The notes beneath the pieces are model-generated. The model was given only the letters and a program-made list of their open reading frames with translations, did no database searches and was not told where the DNA came from. Positions 35,210 through 42,731 of a stretch of DNA of 64,000 nucleotides are shown one piece after another (within the stretch, counting starts at the first letter, position 1; every line of letters starts with the position of its first letter). The stretch lies in contig CADCBO010000009.1 in NCBI GenBank assembly GCA_902799685.1, positions 1-64,000 of the forward strand. The letters are read 5' to 3'. Origin of the DNA: an uncultured Bacteroidales bacterium (GTDB taxonomy: Bacteria > Bacteroidota > Bacteroidia > Bacteroidales > Bacteroidaceae). The position numbers and the translations under genes are program-made.

Positions 35210-35542
35210 TTACACCTTCAGATTCTCTTTGGCCTGAGGATTGTTCTGCCATATGGTGCCAACCTTGGGGCAAGTATCCTTATCCTGGCAGTCGCCGCAA
35301 GTGGCATATCCTTTAGTTACAGCACATTTGCGGATCTGGCACAAAGTGCTGCAGAATATGGTCTTGGTGCCATCCATGCGGCATCCCTCGCAGTTGATGT
35401 GCTCCGGCAAGATAGGTGCGTGGTTCAGTTCTGACCACAGCTTGGCGGTCTTCTCACGCAGTGCCTGGTCATTATTCTTTGTAGCAATGTAGGCATCGCA
35501 TTTACTGCAATCCAATCCACAAATAGCAATCAATTGTTTCAT
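35210..35542 (-). CDS. DUF3795 cysteine-rich protein
   Basis: 110 residues with about eleven cysteines in pairs (ICGLDCSKCDAY, CEGC, CSTLCQIRKC, CGDCQDKDTC), the pattern of DUF3795, probably a small zinc- or metal-binding protein. No signal peptide. The minus-strand -7 box TACATTTG (35562-35569) lies about 20 bases before the ATG. It is divergent from the plus-strand gene at 35607. The function of the family is unknown to me. Confidence 0.75.
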   Translation of the reverse strand: MKQLIAICGLDCSKCDAYIATKNNDQALREKTAKLWSELNHAPILPEHINCEGCRMDGTKTIFCSTLCQIRKCAVTKGYATCGDCQDKDTCPKVGTIWQNNPQAKENLKV

Positions 35543-35606
35543 ATCAATAGTTAGTTTTTTGCAAATGTAGCAAATATATTATTTTTGCCATCTCAATTAA
35601 CCATTT

Positions 35607-36155
35607 ATGGAAGACCAGCTATACTACAATATGTTCCAGGACCGTCTGGAGAGGGAACTGCTCAAGATCTGTACCGATGCGGGTATGCTCAGCGGAATAA
35701 TGCTAAGGTCCGATGACATTGATCTAAAATGGAAGGAACTGGCGCCGGAGTATATTGCCGACGGCGTAAAGGAGATAGCCGCCTATCCCACCGTATCTGT
35801 GGCCTGGGCCGGTTATATAGGTATGGCTGTAGCCTGCTGGTGGAACCGCGATTGGAACAAGCTAAAGGGGCAGCCATACAGCGTGCTGCTGGGACCCAAC
35901 GGCTTTGACGATATGGATGACCATATCCTTAAAGACATACTGGGCCTGCTGCCCGACGGCAAACAAGCCCGGCAGATTACCGCCCTGATGCAAACCTGCG
36001 CCCAGACCGCAGTAACATTCATACGTCAGGAAAAGATTGAGCCGCAAAGTTCACGCGCATTCTACGTCTATGCCCGTACCGTCCAGGTGATGTTCTCAAT
36101 AGGCGCCGCTATAGAACTGCACCGTCTGGGTTATGAAATGAAGAAACTCAAGTGA
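35607..36155 (+). CDS. Conserved hypothetical protein next to mtgA
   Basis: 182 residues, mostly alpha-helical by composition, with Trp-rich VAWAGYIGMAVACWWNRDW near residue 70, which may be a buried or membrane-touching helix. I do not recognise a named family. The -7 box TATTTTTG (35580-35587) lies 19 bases before the ATG. The stop codon overlaps the GTG start of mtgA (GTGA, 36152-36155), so the two are translationally coupled, hinting at an envelope-related role. Confidence 0.65.
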   Translation: MEDQLYYNMFQDRLERELLKICTDAGMLSGIMLRSDDIDLKWKELAPEYIADGVKEIAAYPTVSVAWAGYIGMAVACWWNRDWNKLKGQPYSVLLGPNGFDDMDDHILKDILGLLPDGKQARQITALMQTCAQTAVTFIRQEKIEPQSSRAFYVYARTVQVMFSIGAAIELHRLGYEMKKLK

Positions 36156-36820
36156 AGAAAAAGCGCAAGTGGACATATAAGCTGTTTGTAAAGCTCCCCC
36201 TACTCTTTATAGCGTTGAGCTTTGCGTTGGTGCTGTTGCTGCGCTACGTTCCTGTAATATATACTCCGCTGATGCTCAAACGCGCCATCGAAAACCGCAA
36301 AGTTGAGTCATATGAATCAAAACACACCTGGGTAAGCCTGGATCAGATATCGCCCCAACTAGCCAAAGCTGTAGTTCTGACTGAGGACCAGAAGTTCTAC
36401 GATCATCACGGTTTTGATTGGGAAGAAATCAGGAAAATGCGGAACGATCACCTGAACAAAGGGACCAAGCTGCGCGGCTGCAGTACCATATCGCAGCAAA
36501 CAGCCAAGAATGTATTCTCATTCGGATCCCGCACAGGCATAAGAAAAGTTTGGGAGGCCTACTGGACCGTTCTGATTGAATTGCTCTGGAGCAAGGATCG
36601 GATAATGGAGGTTTACCTTAACGTGATTGAGATGGGACCTGGAATCTATGGAGCCGAAGCCGCCGCTCAGCAATACTACAAATGTCACGCCAATAAACTT
36701 ACCCGCAGGCAGGCCGTATCCATTGCAATTTGCCTGCCCAACCCGTTAAAGAGCAATCCCACCAAACTCACCCCCTATCAGACCAGTCGCTGTAACCGGC
36801 TGTTGGAGCAGATGCAATGA
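36152..36820 (+). CDS. mtgA: Monofunctional peptidoglycan glycosyltransferase
   Basis: Polymerises lipid II into glycan strands at the outer face of the inner membrane. 222 residues: an N-terminal basic stretch, one transmembrane helix (about 12-32), then a GT51 domain with EDQKFYDHHGFDWEEI (catalytic Glu), GCSTISQQTAKN, and KDRIMEVYLNVIEMGPGIYGAEAAA. No transpeptidase domain. The start codon is GTG, fixed by the 4-base overlap with the previous stop. Confidence 0.9.
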   Translation: MKKKRKWTYKLFVKLPLLFIALSFALVLLLRYVPVIYTPLMLKRAIENRKVESYESKHTWVSLDQISPQLAKAVVLTEDQKFYDHHGFDWEEIRKMRNDHLNKGTKLRGCSTISQQTAKNVFSFGSRTGIRKVWEAYWTVLIELLWSKDRIMEVYLNVIEMGPGIYGAEAAAQQYYKCHANKLTRRQAVSIAICLPNPLKSNPTKLTPYQTSRCNRLLEQMQ

Positions 36821-36912
36821 CTCAAAAGTACTGCCGACTTGCCAAATGAATCGTCATATTTACATTTACAGCAAATGTTACTGCAAACTTATCAAGTTAT
36901 TAAATAAATACT

Positions 36913-36920
36913 TAATTTTG
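36913..36920 (+). promoter_or_regulatory. -7 box of the xylanase gene
   Basis: TAATTTTG lies 37 bases before the ATG at 36958; the upstream sequence is AT-rich without a clear -33 TTTG. Confidence 0.5.
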
Positions 36921-36957
36921 TGGCACAAAAACAACAATCATCTTTAATAATCAATAA

Positions 36958-38343
36958 ATGAAGAAACTTTCAACAATCGCACTCATTGCGTCCATAGCAC
37001 TGATGAGCGCATGTGGCCCCAAAGATCCGGGCCTGAAGGATGCCTACAAGAATTATTTCAAGATCGGTGTTGCCGTTACCCCGCGTAACGTTACCGATTC
37101 ACTTCAGGCAGCCATTATCCTTAAGGAGTTCAACAGCATTACCGCTGAGAACTGCATGAAACCGGGTGAGATTCACCCCCAGCCCGGCGTATGGAACTTT
37201 ACTCAGGCCGATGCCATTGCAGACTTCTGCCGCAAGAACGGTATCAAGATGCGTGGTCACTGCCTTGTATGGCACAGCCAGTTCGCTAACTGGATGTTCA
37301 ACAAGTATGACGAGAACGGCAACCAGGTTGTTGAGCGTGACGCCAACGGCGATACCATTTGGGTAGAGCAGCCCGCTCGTGGCGGATTCGGCGGTTTCGG
37401 CGGATTCGGTGGTTTTGGCGGTGGTGCTCCTCAGGGCGGTCAGCGTCCTCAGGGTGCTCCCCAGGGTGGTCAGAGACAGGGCGGCCAGCGTCCTCAGGGT
37501 GCTCCCCAGGGTGCTCCTCAGGGTGGATTCGGTGGCTTTGGCGGCTTTGGCGGCGGTGCTCCTCAGGGTGGCCAGCGTGCACAGGGTCAGGCTCCTCAGA
37601 TGACCAAGGTTCCCAAGTATGCCAAGGCAACCAAGGAAGAGTTCTACGATTCACTCCGTGCCCACATCCACACCATCATCAACCGTTACAAGGATGTTGT
37701 TTATTGCTGGGATGTTGTTAACGAGGCTATGAGCGATGCCAACAACCCCGATGCTCCCTACGAGCAGTCATTCCGTCAGTCAACCGCTTATCAGCTCTGC
37801 GGTGACGAGTTCATCAAGAAGGCATTCGAGTTTGCTCATGAGGCTGATCCCAACGCCGGTCTGTTCTACAACGACTACAGCGCATGGACTCCTGCCAAGA
37901 GAACTTACATCTACAACATGGTCAAGAAGCTCCAGAGCGAGGGTGCTCCTATCACCGGTATCGGTATGCAGGGTCACTACAACATCTATGATAACCCCAC
38001 CATCGAGGACTTTGAGAAGGCTATCCAGATGTACCTTGAGCTGGTTGACGATATCCAGATCACCGAGTTCGACGTTCGTATCAACCACGAGGCCGGCGGT
38101 CAGCTCCAGTTCAGCCGCGGCGAGGGCCAGACTCTCACAGACTCCATTGCTCAGCTGCAGATGGCCAAGTATGACGAGCTCTTCAAGGTTCTGCGCAAGT
38201 ACAAGAAGAACTTCTCATGCGTAACATTCTGGAACCTGGGTGACCGCGATTCATGGCTGGGTGCCAACAACTTCCCGCTGCTGTTTGACGGTCAGTACCA
38301 GCGCAAGCCCGTGTACTACACTGTTCGCGACTTCAAGAAGTAA
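36958..38343 (+). CDS. GH10 endo-1,4-beta-xylanase lipoprotein with a glycine-rich insert
   Basis: 461 residues. Lipoprotein signal (IASIALMSACGPKD). The GH10 fold is shown by MRGHCLVWHSQFANWMF, the acid/base Glu in CWDVVNEAMSD and the nucleophile Glu in ITEFDVRIN. Residues about 139-218 are a low-complexity insert of GGFGG runs and (G)APQGGQRPQ repeats inside the catalytic domain, between the HSQ strand and the acid/base strand; this is not part of the normal fold. Codon use is unusually strong (CC, CGT, GGT, AAG), suggesting high expression. It is probably anchored in the outer membrane and acts on xylan. A good terminator follows. Confidence 0.88.
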   Translation: MKKLSTIALIASIALMSACGPKDPGLKDAYKNYFKIGVAVTPRNVTDSLQAAIILKEFNSITAENCMKPGEIHPQPGVWNFTQADAIADFCRKNGIKMRGHCLVWHSQFANWMFNKYDENGNQVVERDANGDTIWVEQPARGGFGGFGGFGGFGGGAPQGGQRPQGAPQGGQRQGGQRPQGAPQGAPQGGFGGFGGFGGGAPQGGQRAQGQAPQMTKVPKYAKATKEEFYDSLRAHIHTIINRYKDVVYCWDVVNEAMSDANNPDAPYEQSFRQSTAYQLCGDEFIKKAFEFAHEADPNAGLFYNDYSAWTPAKRTYIYNMVKKLQSEGAPITGIGMQGHYNIYDNPTIEDFEKAIQMYLELVDDIQITEFDVRINHEAGGQLQFSRGEGQTLTDSIAQLQMAKYDELFKVLRKYKKNFSCVTFWNLGDRDSWLGANNFPLLFDGQYQRKPVYYTVRDFKK

Positions 38344-38359
38344 TTGACACACATATTAT

Positions 38360-38396
38360 AAAAAGAGGATGGCTCAAGCAGTCATCCTCTTTTTTT
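38360..38396. terminator. Bidirectional terminator
   Basis: AAAGAGGATG (38362-38371) pairs with CATCCTCTTT (38383-38392), with A run before and T run after. It separates the xylanase gene from the convergent phosphatase gene. Confidence 0.85.
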
Positions 38397-38421
38397 ATAC
38401 CGTAACAGACAGGCTAAGCAG

Positions 38422-39633
38422 TCAATCCTTTACAATAAGGTATTGACGCAAGAGTGCTATCTCATCCATTGTAAGCGGATCCACACTGTCCGAATGGCGG
38501 GTGGTTGCCCATTTTACTGCAAGTTCATTGATGCTTTCCTCCTTGGGATTGCCAAAATTGCGCAGGTAGGTTATGGTCTGATACAGTATATGCTTGACAT
38601 CAGAGTTATCGGTAACGCCAAAATTGCGGGCCCGCTTATTTGTACTGTCAAATGTGGTAAGCTCATAGTCTTTTGACATATCGCTTTCCGATACGCCCGC
38701 CAACGCCTCTATCAGGAATGCAAGCGTTCCCGTTCGGTCTGCTCCGCCTGCGCAATGGAAATAGACGTTCTTGCCTTCGCCAAGATACTGTATGATGGTA
38801 CGTATGGCCTTCTGATAGACCTCCTGAGTGTAACCTGTTCCCTGCCCCAGGTTCTTATCCACCGGATAACGGATATAATCTGCCTCCATTATGATATGCT
38901 TCTCGCTGGTCTCGTCATCCTTGAGTCCGCGTAGGTCCAGATCCAATGATATGTTCAGGTCATGCAGGAATATATTCTTTGATTCACTGGATATGCTTGA
39001 TGATATCTTGGCACCGCGATAAAGTCGCCCGTATGCCAAATGACCTCCACCCTGAACCTTCCAGCCTCCCAAATCACGCACATTTGCGGCTATATCCTTT
39101 ATCATACGCAACGGGCCTATCGGCATGACACATCCTGTCTTGATTACATTTGAACTTGCGTCCAGCACCTTATAATAGTATTTCACGCCGGGAACAAGGT
39201 TGTATATCTTCTGGGGCGATGAAGATAAGGCAATCTGTGCCGGAGCCGCCATCCTCTGGGCATCGGGCAACACATCGAAATCCGGAGATACCGACATTAC
39301 AAGTTTTGACGCTGTTCCCTCCCATGATATGGTCACGGGAGCCGGTCTGTCGCCCTTGCTGGTTTTCCAGTATTTCAGCACGTTCGAATAGGTATAGGCG
39401 GTATCGGCCGAATAGTCCGTATTGTCAAGGAACTCCCTGGCCTTTTCATTCTCTATATCGCACTCCTCTATGACCGAAAACCAGACTCTGTCAATATCCG
39501 AAACCTTATACTCGACATTGGTTCCGTCAGATTTCTGGATATTCATGTAATACTGTGCAGAAGCCGACAAATATGTCAAAAGCAACAGTGGCATCAATGA
39601 AAAACGTCTCAAATTCAAACGTGTCATATGCAT
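38422..39633 (-). CDS. Exported tyrosine/serine-type phosphatase
   Basis: 403 residues. A signal peptide ending SASAQ follows the start MHMTRLNLRRF; an internal ATG at 39627 is an alternative. The N-terminal 150 residues include an Ig-like segment (PAPVTISWEGTASKLVMSV). The C-terminal half is a Y_phosphatase3-type domain: IAANVRDLGGWKV, YRGAKISS, then the catalytic loop HCAGGADRTGTLAFL, giving the Cys and Arg of CX5R. The Asp general acid was not located. Location is probably periplasm or surface; the substrate is unknown. Confidence 0.82.
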   Translation of the reverse strand: MHMTRLNLRRFSLMPLLLLTYLSASAQYYMNIQKSDGTNVEYKVSDIDRVWFSVIEECDIENEKAREFLDNTDYSADTAYTYSNVLKYWKTSKGDRPAPVTISWEGTASKLVMSVSPDFDVLPDAQRMAAPAQIALSSSPQKIYNLVPGVKYYYKVLDASSNVIKTGCVMPIGPLRMIKDIAANVRDLGGWKVQGGGHLAYGRLYRGAKISSSISSESKNIFLHDLNISLDLDLRGLKDDETSEKHIIMEADYIRYPVDKNLGQGTGYTQEVYQKAIRTIIQYLGEGKNVYFHCAGGADRTGTLAFLIEALAGVSESDMSKDYELTTFDSTNKRARNFGVTDNSDVKHILYQTITYLRNFGNPKEESINELAVKWATTRHSDSVDPLTMDEIALLRQYLIVKD

Positions 39634-39661
39634 AATGTTTAAATTTTATGAATGCGAATAT

Positions 39662-39695
39662 ACAAAAAGAGCCATTAAGTATTCCTAATGGCTCT
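39662..39695 (-). terminator. Terminator after the TorF-like gene
   Basis: On the minus strand AGAGCCATTA pairs with TAATGGCTCT and is followed by TTTTG. It lies about 20 bases after the stop codon of the porin-like gene. Confidence 0.8.
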
Positions 39696-39715
39696 ATAAT
39701 TTAAGGTTAAGAATC

Positions 39716-40405
39716 CTAGAATGAGATGCCGAATACAAAATAGGCCATCTCAGAGCATGGATTCAAGGTCACTCCTGCCGATATAGGGAGGCTGAAACTA
39801 TCCGTTATCTCCAGTGATTTTGCGGCAGTAAGAGATATGTTGGTCACTGCAAAACCGTCAGTTCCATATAACGGGCTCTCAAACGGAACCACACCCAATG
39901 TCGCCGTCCAGTCTGCTCCACCGGCACTGAACGGTGCCGATAATTCACAATATGAACTGAATGCAAAGTCGCCGTTTGCCTTGTAATCATTGCCCGCAAA
40001 GTTTGTGTTCCAGGTTATCGATGCAAACCCAAAGTCATATCCCGCAAAAGCCTCGAACACATGATTGGTAGCTTTCTCGTCATACCTGAAATATCGCCCT
40101 TCAGGCTCCGGGCCCACGCTGAACCAATAATCGGTAACGCCAAGACTCGCACCTGCCAGACTGTAACTTAACGTTATGTCAAACTCTTTTGTATCGGCAA
40201 AACGTACTATTCCGGTACTGCCCCAGAGTGAAAGGTCAAACCCTGCGGCGCTAACTCCAAGTGAGGGTTGTATTGCCGCTTCACCCAGGTCACAACCGCG
40301 CCATATATAGCGGCTTACCACATCGGCCCCTACTGTCGTTTCCACTTCGGCGCATACAGGTGCGCCAACCGTCATCACTAATGCTACTAATGCTATCTTT
40401 TTCAT
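39716..40405 (-). CDS. TorF-family putative porin
   Basis: 229 residues from ATG at 40405 (MKKIALVALVMTVGAPVCAE signal peptide); the GTG at 40411 is less likely. The mature protein has alternating beta strands and ends in Phe (FVFGISF), the outer-membrane beta-barrel C-terminal signature. The opening VGADVVSRYIWRGCDLG is typical of TorF-like porins. It lies downstream of amtB on the same strand, separated by a 233-base region with a long inverted repeat, which suggests regulated read-through. A role in ammonium or small-solute passage is inferred only from position. Confidence 0.7.
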   Translation of the reverse strand: MKKIALVALVMTVGAPVCAEVETTVGADVVSRYIWRGCDLGEAAIQPSLGVSAAGFDLSLWGSTGIVRFADTKEFDITLSYSLAGASLGVTDYWFSVGPEPEGRYFRYDEKATNHVFEAFAGYDFGFASITWNTNFAGNDYKANGDFAFSSYCELSAPFSAGGADWTATLGVVPFESPLYGTDGFAVTNISLTAAKSLEITDSFSLPISAGVTLNPCSEMAYFVFGISF

Positions 40406-40437
40406 AATCACTGTCTTAAAAAGTTATTGTTTGTGTT

Positions 40438-40555
40438 TTAAAAAAAGAGCCTTGAGATACAGAAGTCCATCCTCCCAAATCTTTTTTATGGACATAGTAA
40501 AGATTTAAAATACGAATCAAATAGAGTTCAGACGAATCCCTGTCTCCCAAGGCTC
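40438..40555 (-). promoter_or_regulatory. Long inverted repeat with T-tract and embedded short ORF before the porin gene
   Basis: GAGCCTTGGGAGACAG (minus strand, 40540-40555) pairs 15 of 16 bases with CTGTATCTCAAGGCTC (40447-40462) across a 77-base loop, then seven or more T. Inside, an ATG (about 40490) opens a 23-codon ORF MSIKKIWEDGLLYLKALF... that runs through the 3' arm and ends just before the porin gene. This resembles an attenuator, but lacks the AAGGCTGG core of the five glutamine leaders. Confidence 0.5.
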
Positions 40556-40608
40556 AACTTTTCCGCTCGACCCGAAGGGGCGCTTTCACCAAGCGAAGCG
40601 ACTGAAAG

Positions 40609-40638
40609 AATTCTAAATTCTCAATTTTCAATTCTCAA
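40609..40638. repeat. AATTGAGAATTG repeat after amtB
   Basis: On the minus strand TTGAGAATTGAAAATTGAGA follows the amtB TAA immediately. It is the same sequence as after glnA. It is adjacent to an imperfect CTTTCA...TGAAAG inverted repeat at 40590-40614. Confidence 0.65.
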
Positions 40639-41883
40639 TTAAATATTGTATGCGGTCTCTCCATGCTCATATATATCCAGTCCCTCCTCCTCAACTCTAG
40701 GCTCAACGCGTATTCCGTGAACCTTCTTCAGTATTACGAATGTGAGCAGACCCAGACCGAATGACCAGCAGATGGTTACCAGTGAACCAAGAGCCTCAAC
40801 GCCCAGGAAGTGCCAGCCGCCACCGTAGAACAGGCCGCCGTCAAGAGCAAACATACCGGTCATGAGTGTACCCAGAATACCGCATGTTCCGTGAACTGAA
40901 ACAGCACCTACGGGATCGTCTATCTTGCATACCTTATCAATCAGGGCTACAGAACCAACCATCGCTATACCGCATACGGCACCTATGATTGCTGCACCGC
41001 TTATCGATACCAGATCACAACCGGCCGTAATACCAACCAGACCGGCCAGGATGCCGTTGCACACCAGCGAGAGTGAAGGTTTGCCGTAAACCAGCCAGGT
41101 AAGGAACAGGACCGATATACCGCCTGTTGCTGCAGCCATGTTGGTTGTGCACATCACGTGAGAGATTGCAATTGCGTTCTCAGCACCTTCGGCAGCCAGC
41201 TGTGAACCGGGGTTGAAACCAAACCAACCGAACCAGAGCAGAAATACACCCAGAGCACCGAATGTCAGGTTGTGACCGGGAATAGCGCGTGACTCACCTG
41301 TCTTTGAATACTTACCTATACGCGGACCCAGTACCATAGCACCTGCAAGAGCAATGACACCACCGCAAGAGTGTACAACCGTTGAACCTGCAAAATCATG
41401 GAAACCAAGCTCTGACAGCCAGCCGCCACCCCAGGTCCAGTGACCCTCAATGGGATAGATGATTACTGAAATAATGATTGATATAAGAATGTACATTGAG
41501 AACTTGGTACGCTCGGCCATACCGCCCGATACAATAGTGGCAGCAGTGGCGCAGAATACAGTCTGGAAAATCAGCGTACACTCTGCCGGAATGTTTGTGT
41601 CGCCATAGAATGACCAGTCAAAAAGATGAAGGCTTCCTATGAAACCGTTGCCGCTTCCGTGCATCAGGCCGAATCCAATCATCCAGAACAGGAATGAACC
41701 TACCATGAAATCCACAAAGTTCTTCATCAATATGTTAGCCGTGTTCTTGGAACGGGTAAAACCAGCCTCAACCAGCGCAAAGCCTGGTTGCATAAAGAAC
41801 ACCAGCATAGCTGCTATCAACACCCAGACTGTATCCAGTCCGCTTATGCTACTCCCACTTACTGTTGTGATAATGTCTTCCAT
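40639..41883 (-). CDS. amtB: Ammonium transporter
   Basis: 414 residues with about eleven transmembrane helices. N-terminal FMQPGFALVEAGFTRSKN is the Amt opening. The pore histidines are in DFAGSTVVHSCGG and VHGTCGILGT. It is preceded by the PII gene (27-base gap), the usual glnK-amtB pairing in which PII blocks the channel when nitrogen is plentiful. Both are downstream of an Asn/Gln-rich leader. The signal peptide of proteobacterial AmtB is absent. Confidence 0.95.
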   Translation of the reverse strand: MEDIITTVSGSSISGLDTVWVLIAAMLVFFMQPGFALVEAGFTRSKNTANILMKNFVDFMVGSFLFWMIGFGLMHGSGNGFIGSLHLFDWSFYGDTNIPAECTLIFQTVFCATAATIVSGGMAERTKFSMYILISIIISVIIYPIEGHWTWGGGWLSELGFHDFAGSTVVHSCGGVIALAGAMVLGPRIGKYSKTGESRAIPGHNLTFGALGVFLLWFGWFGFNPGSQLAAEGAENAIAISHVMCTTNMAAATGGISVLFLTWLVYGKPSLSLVCNGILAGLVGITAGCDLVSISGAAIIGAVCGIAMVGSVALIDKVCKIDDPVGAVSVHGTCGILGTLMTGMFALDGGLFYGGGWHFLGVEALGSLVTICWSFGLGLLTFVILKKVHGIRVEPRVEEEGLDIYEHGETAYNI

Positions 41884-41910
41884 AACTTAATGATTTAATT
41901 GTTTCTACAC

Positions 41911-42258
41911 TTACTTCTTATCTCTCAATACGGTATCGCCGTGTTCTCCGGTACGGATTGACCATGTGTCATCCACGGGACTCACGAATATCCGGCCATC
42001 ACCCACCTGACCGGTACGGGCTGCACCCATAATGGCATCGATGGCGGGCTGTACAAACTGGTCGCGGCAGATGATCGTTATCTCAATACGTGAGATAATG
42101 TCAGTGCTGTACATAACGCCACGATAGATGCGGTCCTGACGGGCCTGACCGATGGCATGTACCTCTGCGTAAGAGAACCAGTTGATGTCAGCCTCAAAGA
42201 GTGCTTCTTTCACATCTTCAAACCGGGTTTTCCGGATGATTGCTTCAATCTTTTTCAT
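41911..42258 (-). CDS. PII nitrogen regulatory protein
   Basis: 115 residues. N-terminal MKKIEAIIRKTRFEDVKEAL and the C-terminal signature TGQVGDGRIFVSPV identify PII. The T-loop reads GQARQDRIYRGVMYST: the Tyr equivalent to the uridylylated Tyr51 is present, but the usual GRQKGH and RGAEY are changed. Lys residues in TGKIGDGKIF are Gln and Arg here. This is the diverged type found beside amtB in Bacteroidales; nucleotide and 2-oxoglutarate binding may differ. I give no symbol because GlnB and GlnK cannot be told apart here. Confidence 0.9.
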   Translation of the reverse strand: MKKIEAIIRKTRFEDVKEALFEADINWFSYAEVHAIGQARQDRIYRGVMYSTDIISRIEITIICRDQFVQPAIDAIMGAARTGQVGDGRIFVSPVDDTWSIRTGEHGDTVLRDKK

Positions 42259-42304
42259 TTGTGTTTTGTTTTGAGGTTAATTATTGTGTTTTGATGCATC
42301 GTTA

Positions 42305-42339
42305 AACAAAAAAAGGCCGGTCTCAAAAAGACCAGCCTT
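42305..42339 (-). terminator. Attenuator terminator of the PII-amtB leader
   Basis: On the minus strand AAGGCTGGTCT pairs with AGACCGGCCTT (11 bp with one G-U) and is followed by seven T. Its 5' arm GGCTGGTC (42330-42337) pairs over all 8 bases with GACCGGTC (42378-42385) inside the end of the leader ORF. Confidence 0.85.
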
Positions 42340-42367
42340 ATTTCTTTTTCCTTATCTGATACAACAG

Positions 42368-42487
42368 TTACATACCTGACCGGTCAAAAGGTATAACCAT
42401 CGGAACCTGATTATTCTGGTTCTGATTATTCTGCTGCTGGTTATTATTCAGCTGAACAGTGGTTATATTCTTACTACCGATAAACAT
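42368..42487 (-). CDS. Asn/Gln-rich leader peptide of PII-amtB
   Basis: 39 codons from ATG at 42487: MFIGSKNITTVQL, then NNNQQQNNQNQNNQ, then VPMVIPFDRSGM. Sixteen residues are Asn or Gln, fourteen of them consecutive. I choose this start because the best promoter match lies at 42519-42526; in-frame ATGs at 42544 and 42562 would be possible from an upstream TATTTTTG. GACCGGTC in the last codons (Asp-Arg-Ser) is complementary to the terminator 5' arm and lies 10 bases before the stop, where a terminating ribosome would cover it. No homologous function is known to me; leader-peptide status is inferred from position, composition and RNA geometry. Confidence 0.75.
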   Translation of the reverse strand: MFIGSKNITTVQLNNNQQQNNQNQNNQVPMVIPFDRSGM

Positions 42488-42518
42488 AAAATTGTTCTGT
42501 TGTTCCTGATTTCTGCCG

Positions 42519-42526
42519 CGAAGGTA
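42519..42526 (-). promoter_or_regulatory. -7 box of the PII-amtB leader
   Basis: TGCGTACCTTCGCGGCAG on the minus strand parallels TGCGTACTTTTGCGACAG at the glmS leader, so TACCTTCG is the likely -7 box even though it departs from TTTG. TATTTTTG about 30 bases upstream is an alternative. Confidence 0.5.
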
Positions 42527-42731
42527 CGCACTATTTTGATACATTGTTCTCAAAAATAGCAAAAATTTTACTTAATTCTATCAAAATTCCAAATAATCTG
42601 ACATTTAGAAAGCACAACTGGCAAGTTTGCAGCATTTTGCCAAGGTGACAAGGGAGACGGTTCTAACCGTTCCCTTTGTCACCTTCAACCAATTATCTAT
42701 ATTTACACCCAATAAAGAAACTCACCTGATT

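Noticed and set aside
37375..37610. CRISPR-like or tandem DNA repeat in the xylanase gene
   Set aside because: In-frame codon repeats for GGFGG and APQGGQRPQ, no spacers; protein low complexity.
42627..42731. Upstream start of the CotH protein
   Set aside because: The signal peptide begins at the ATG at 42732; the extension has no matching features.
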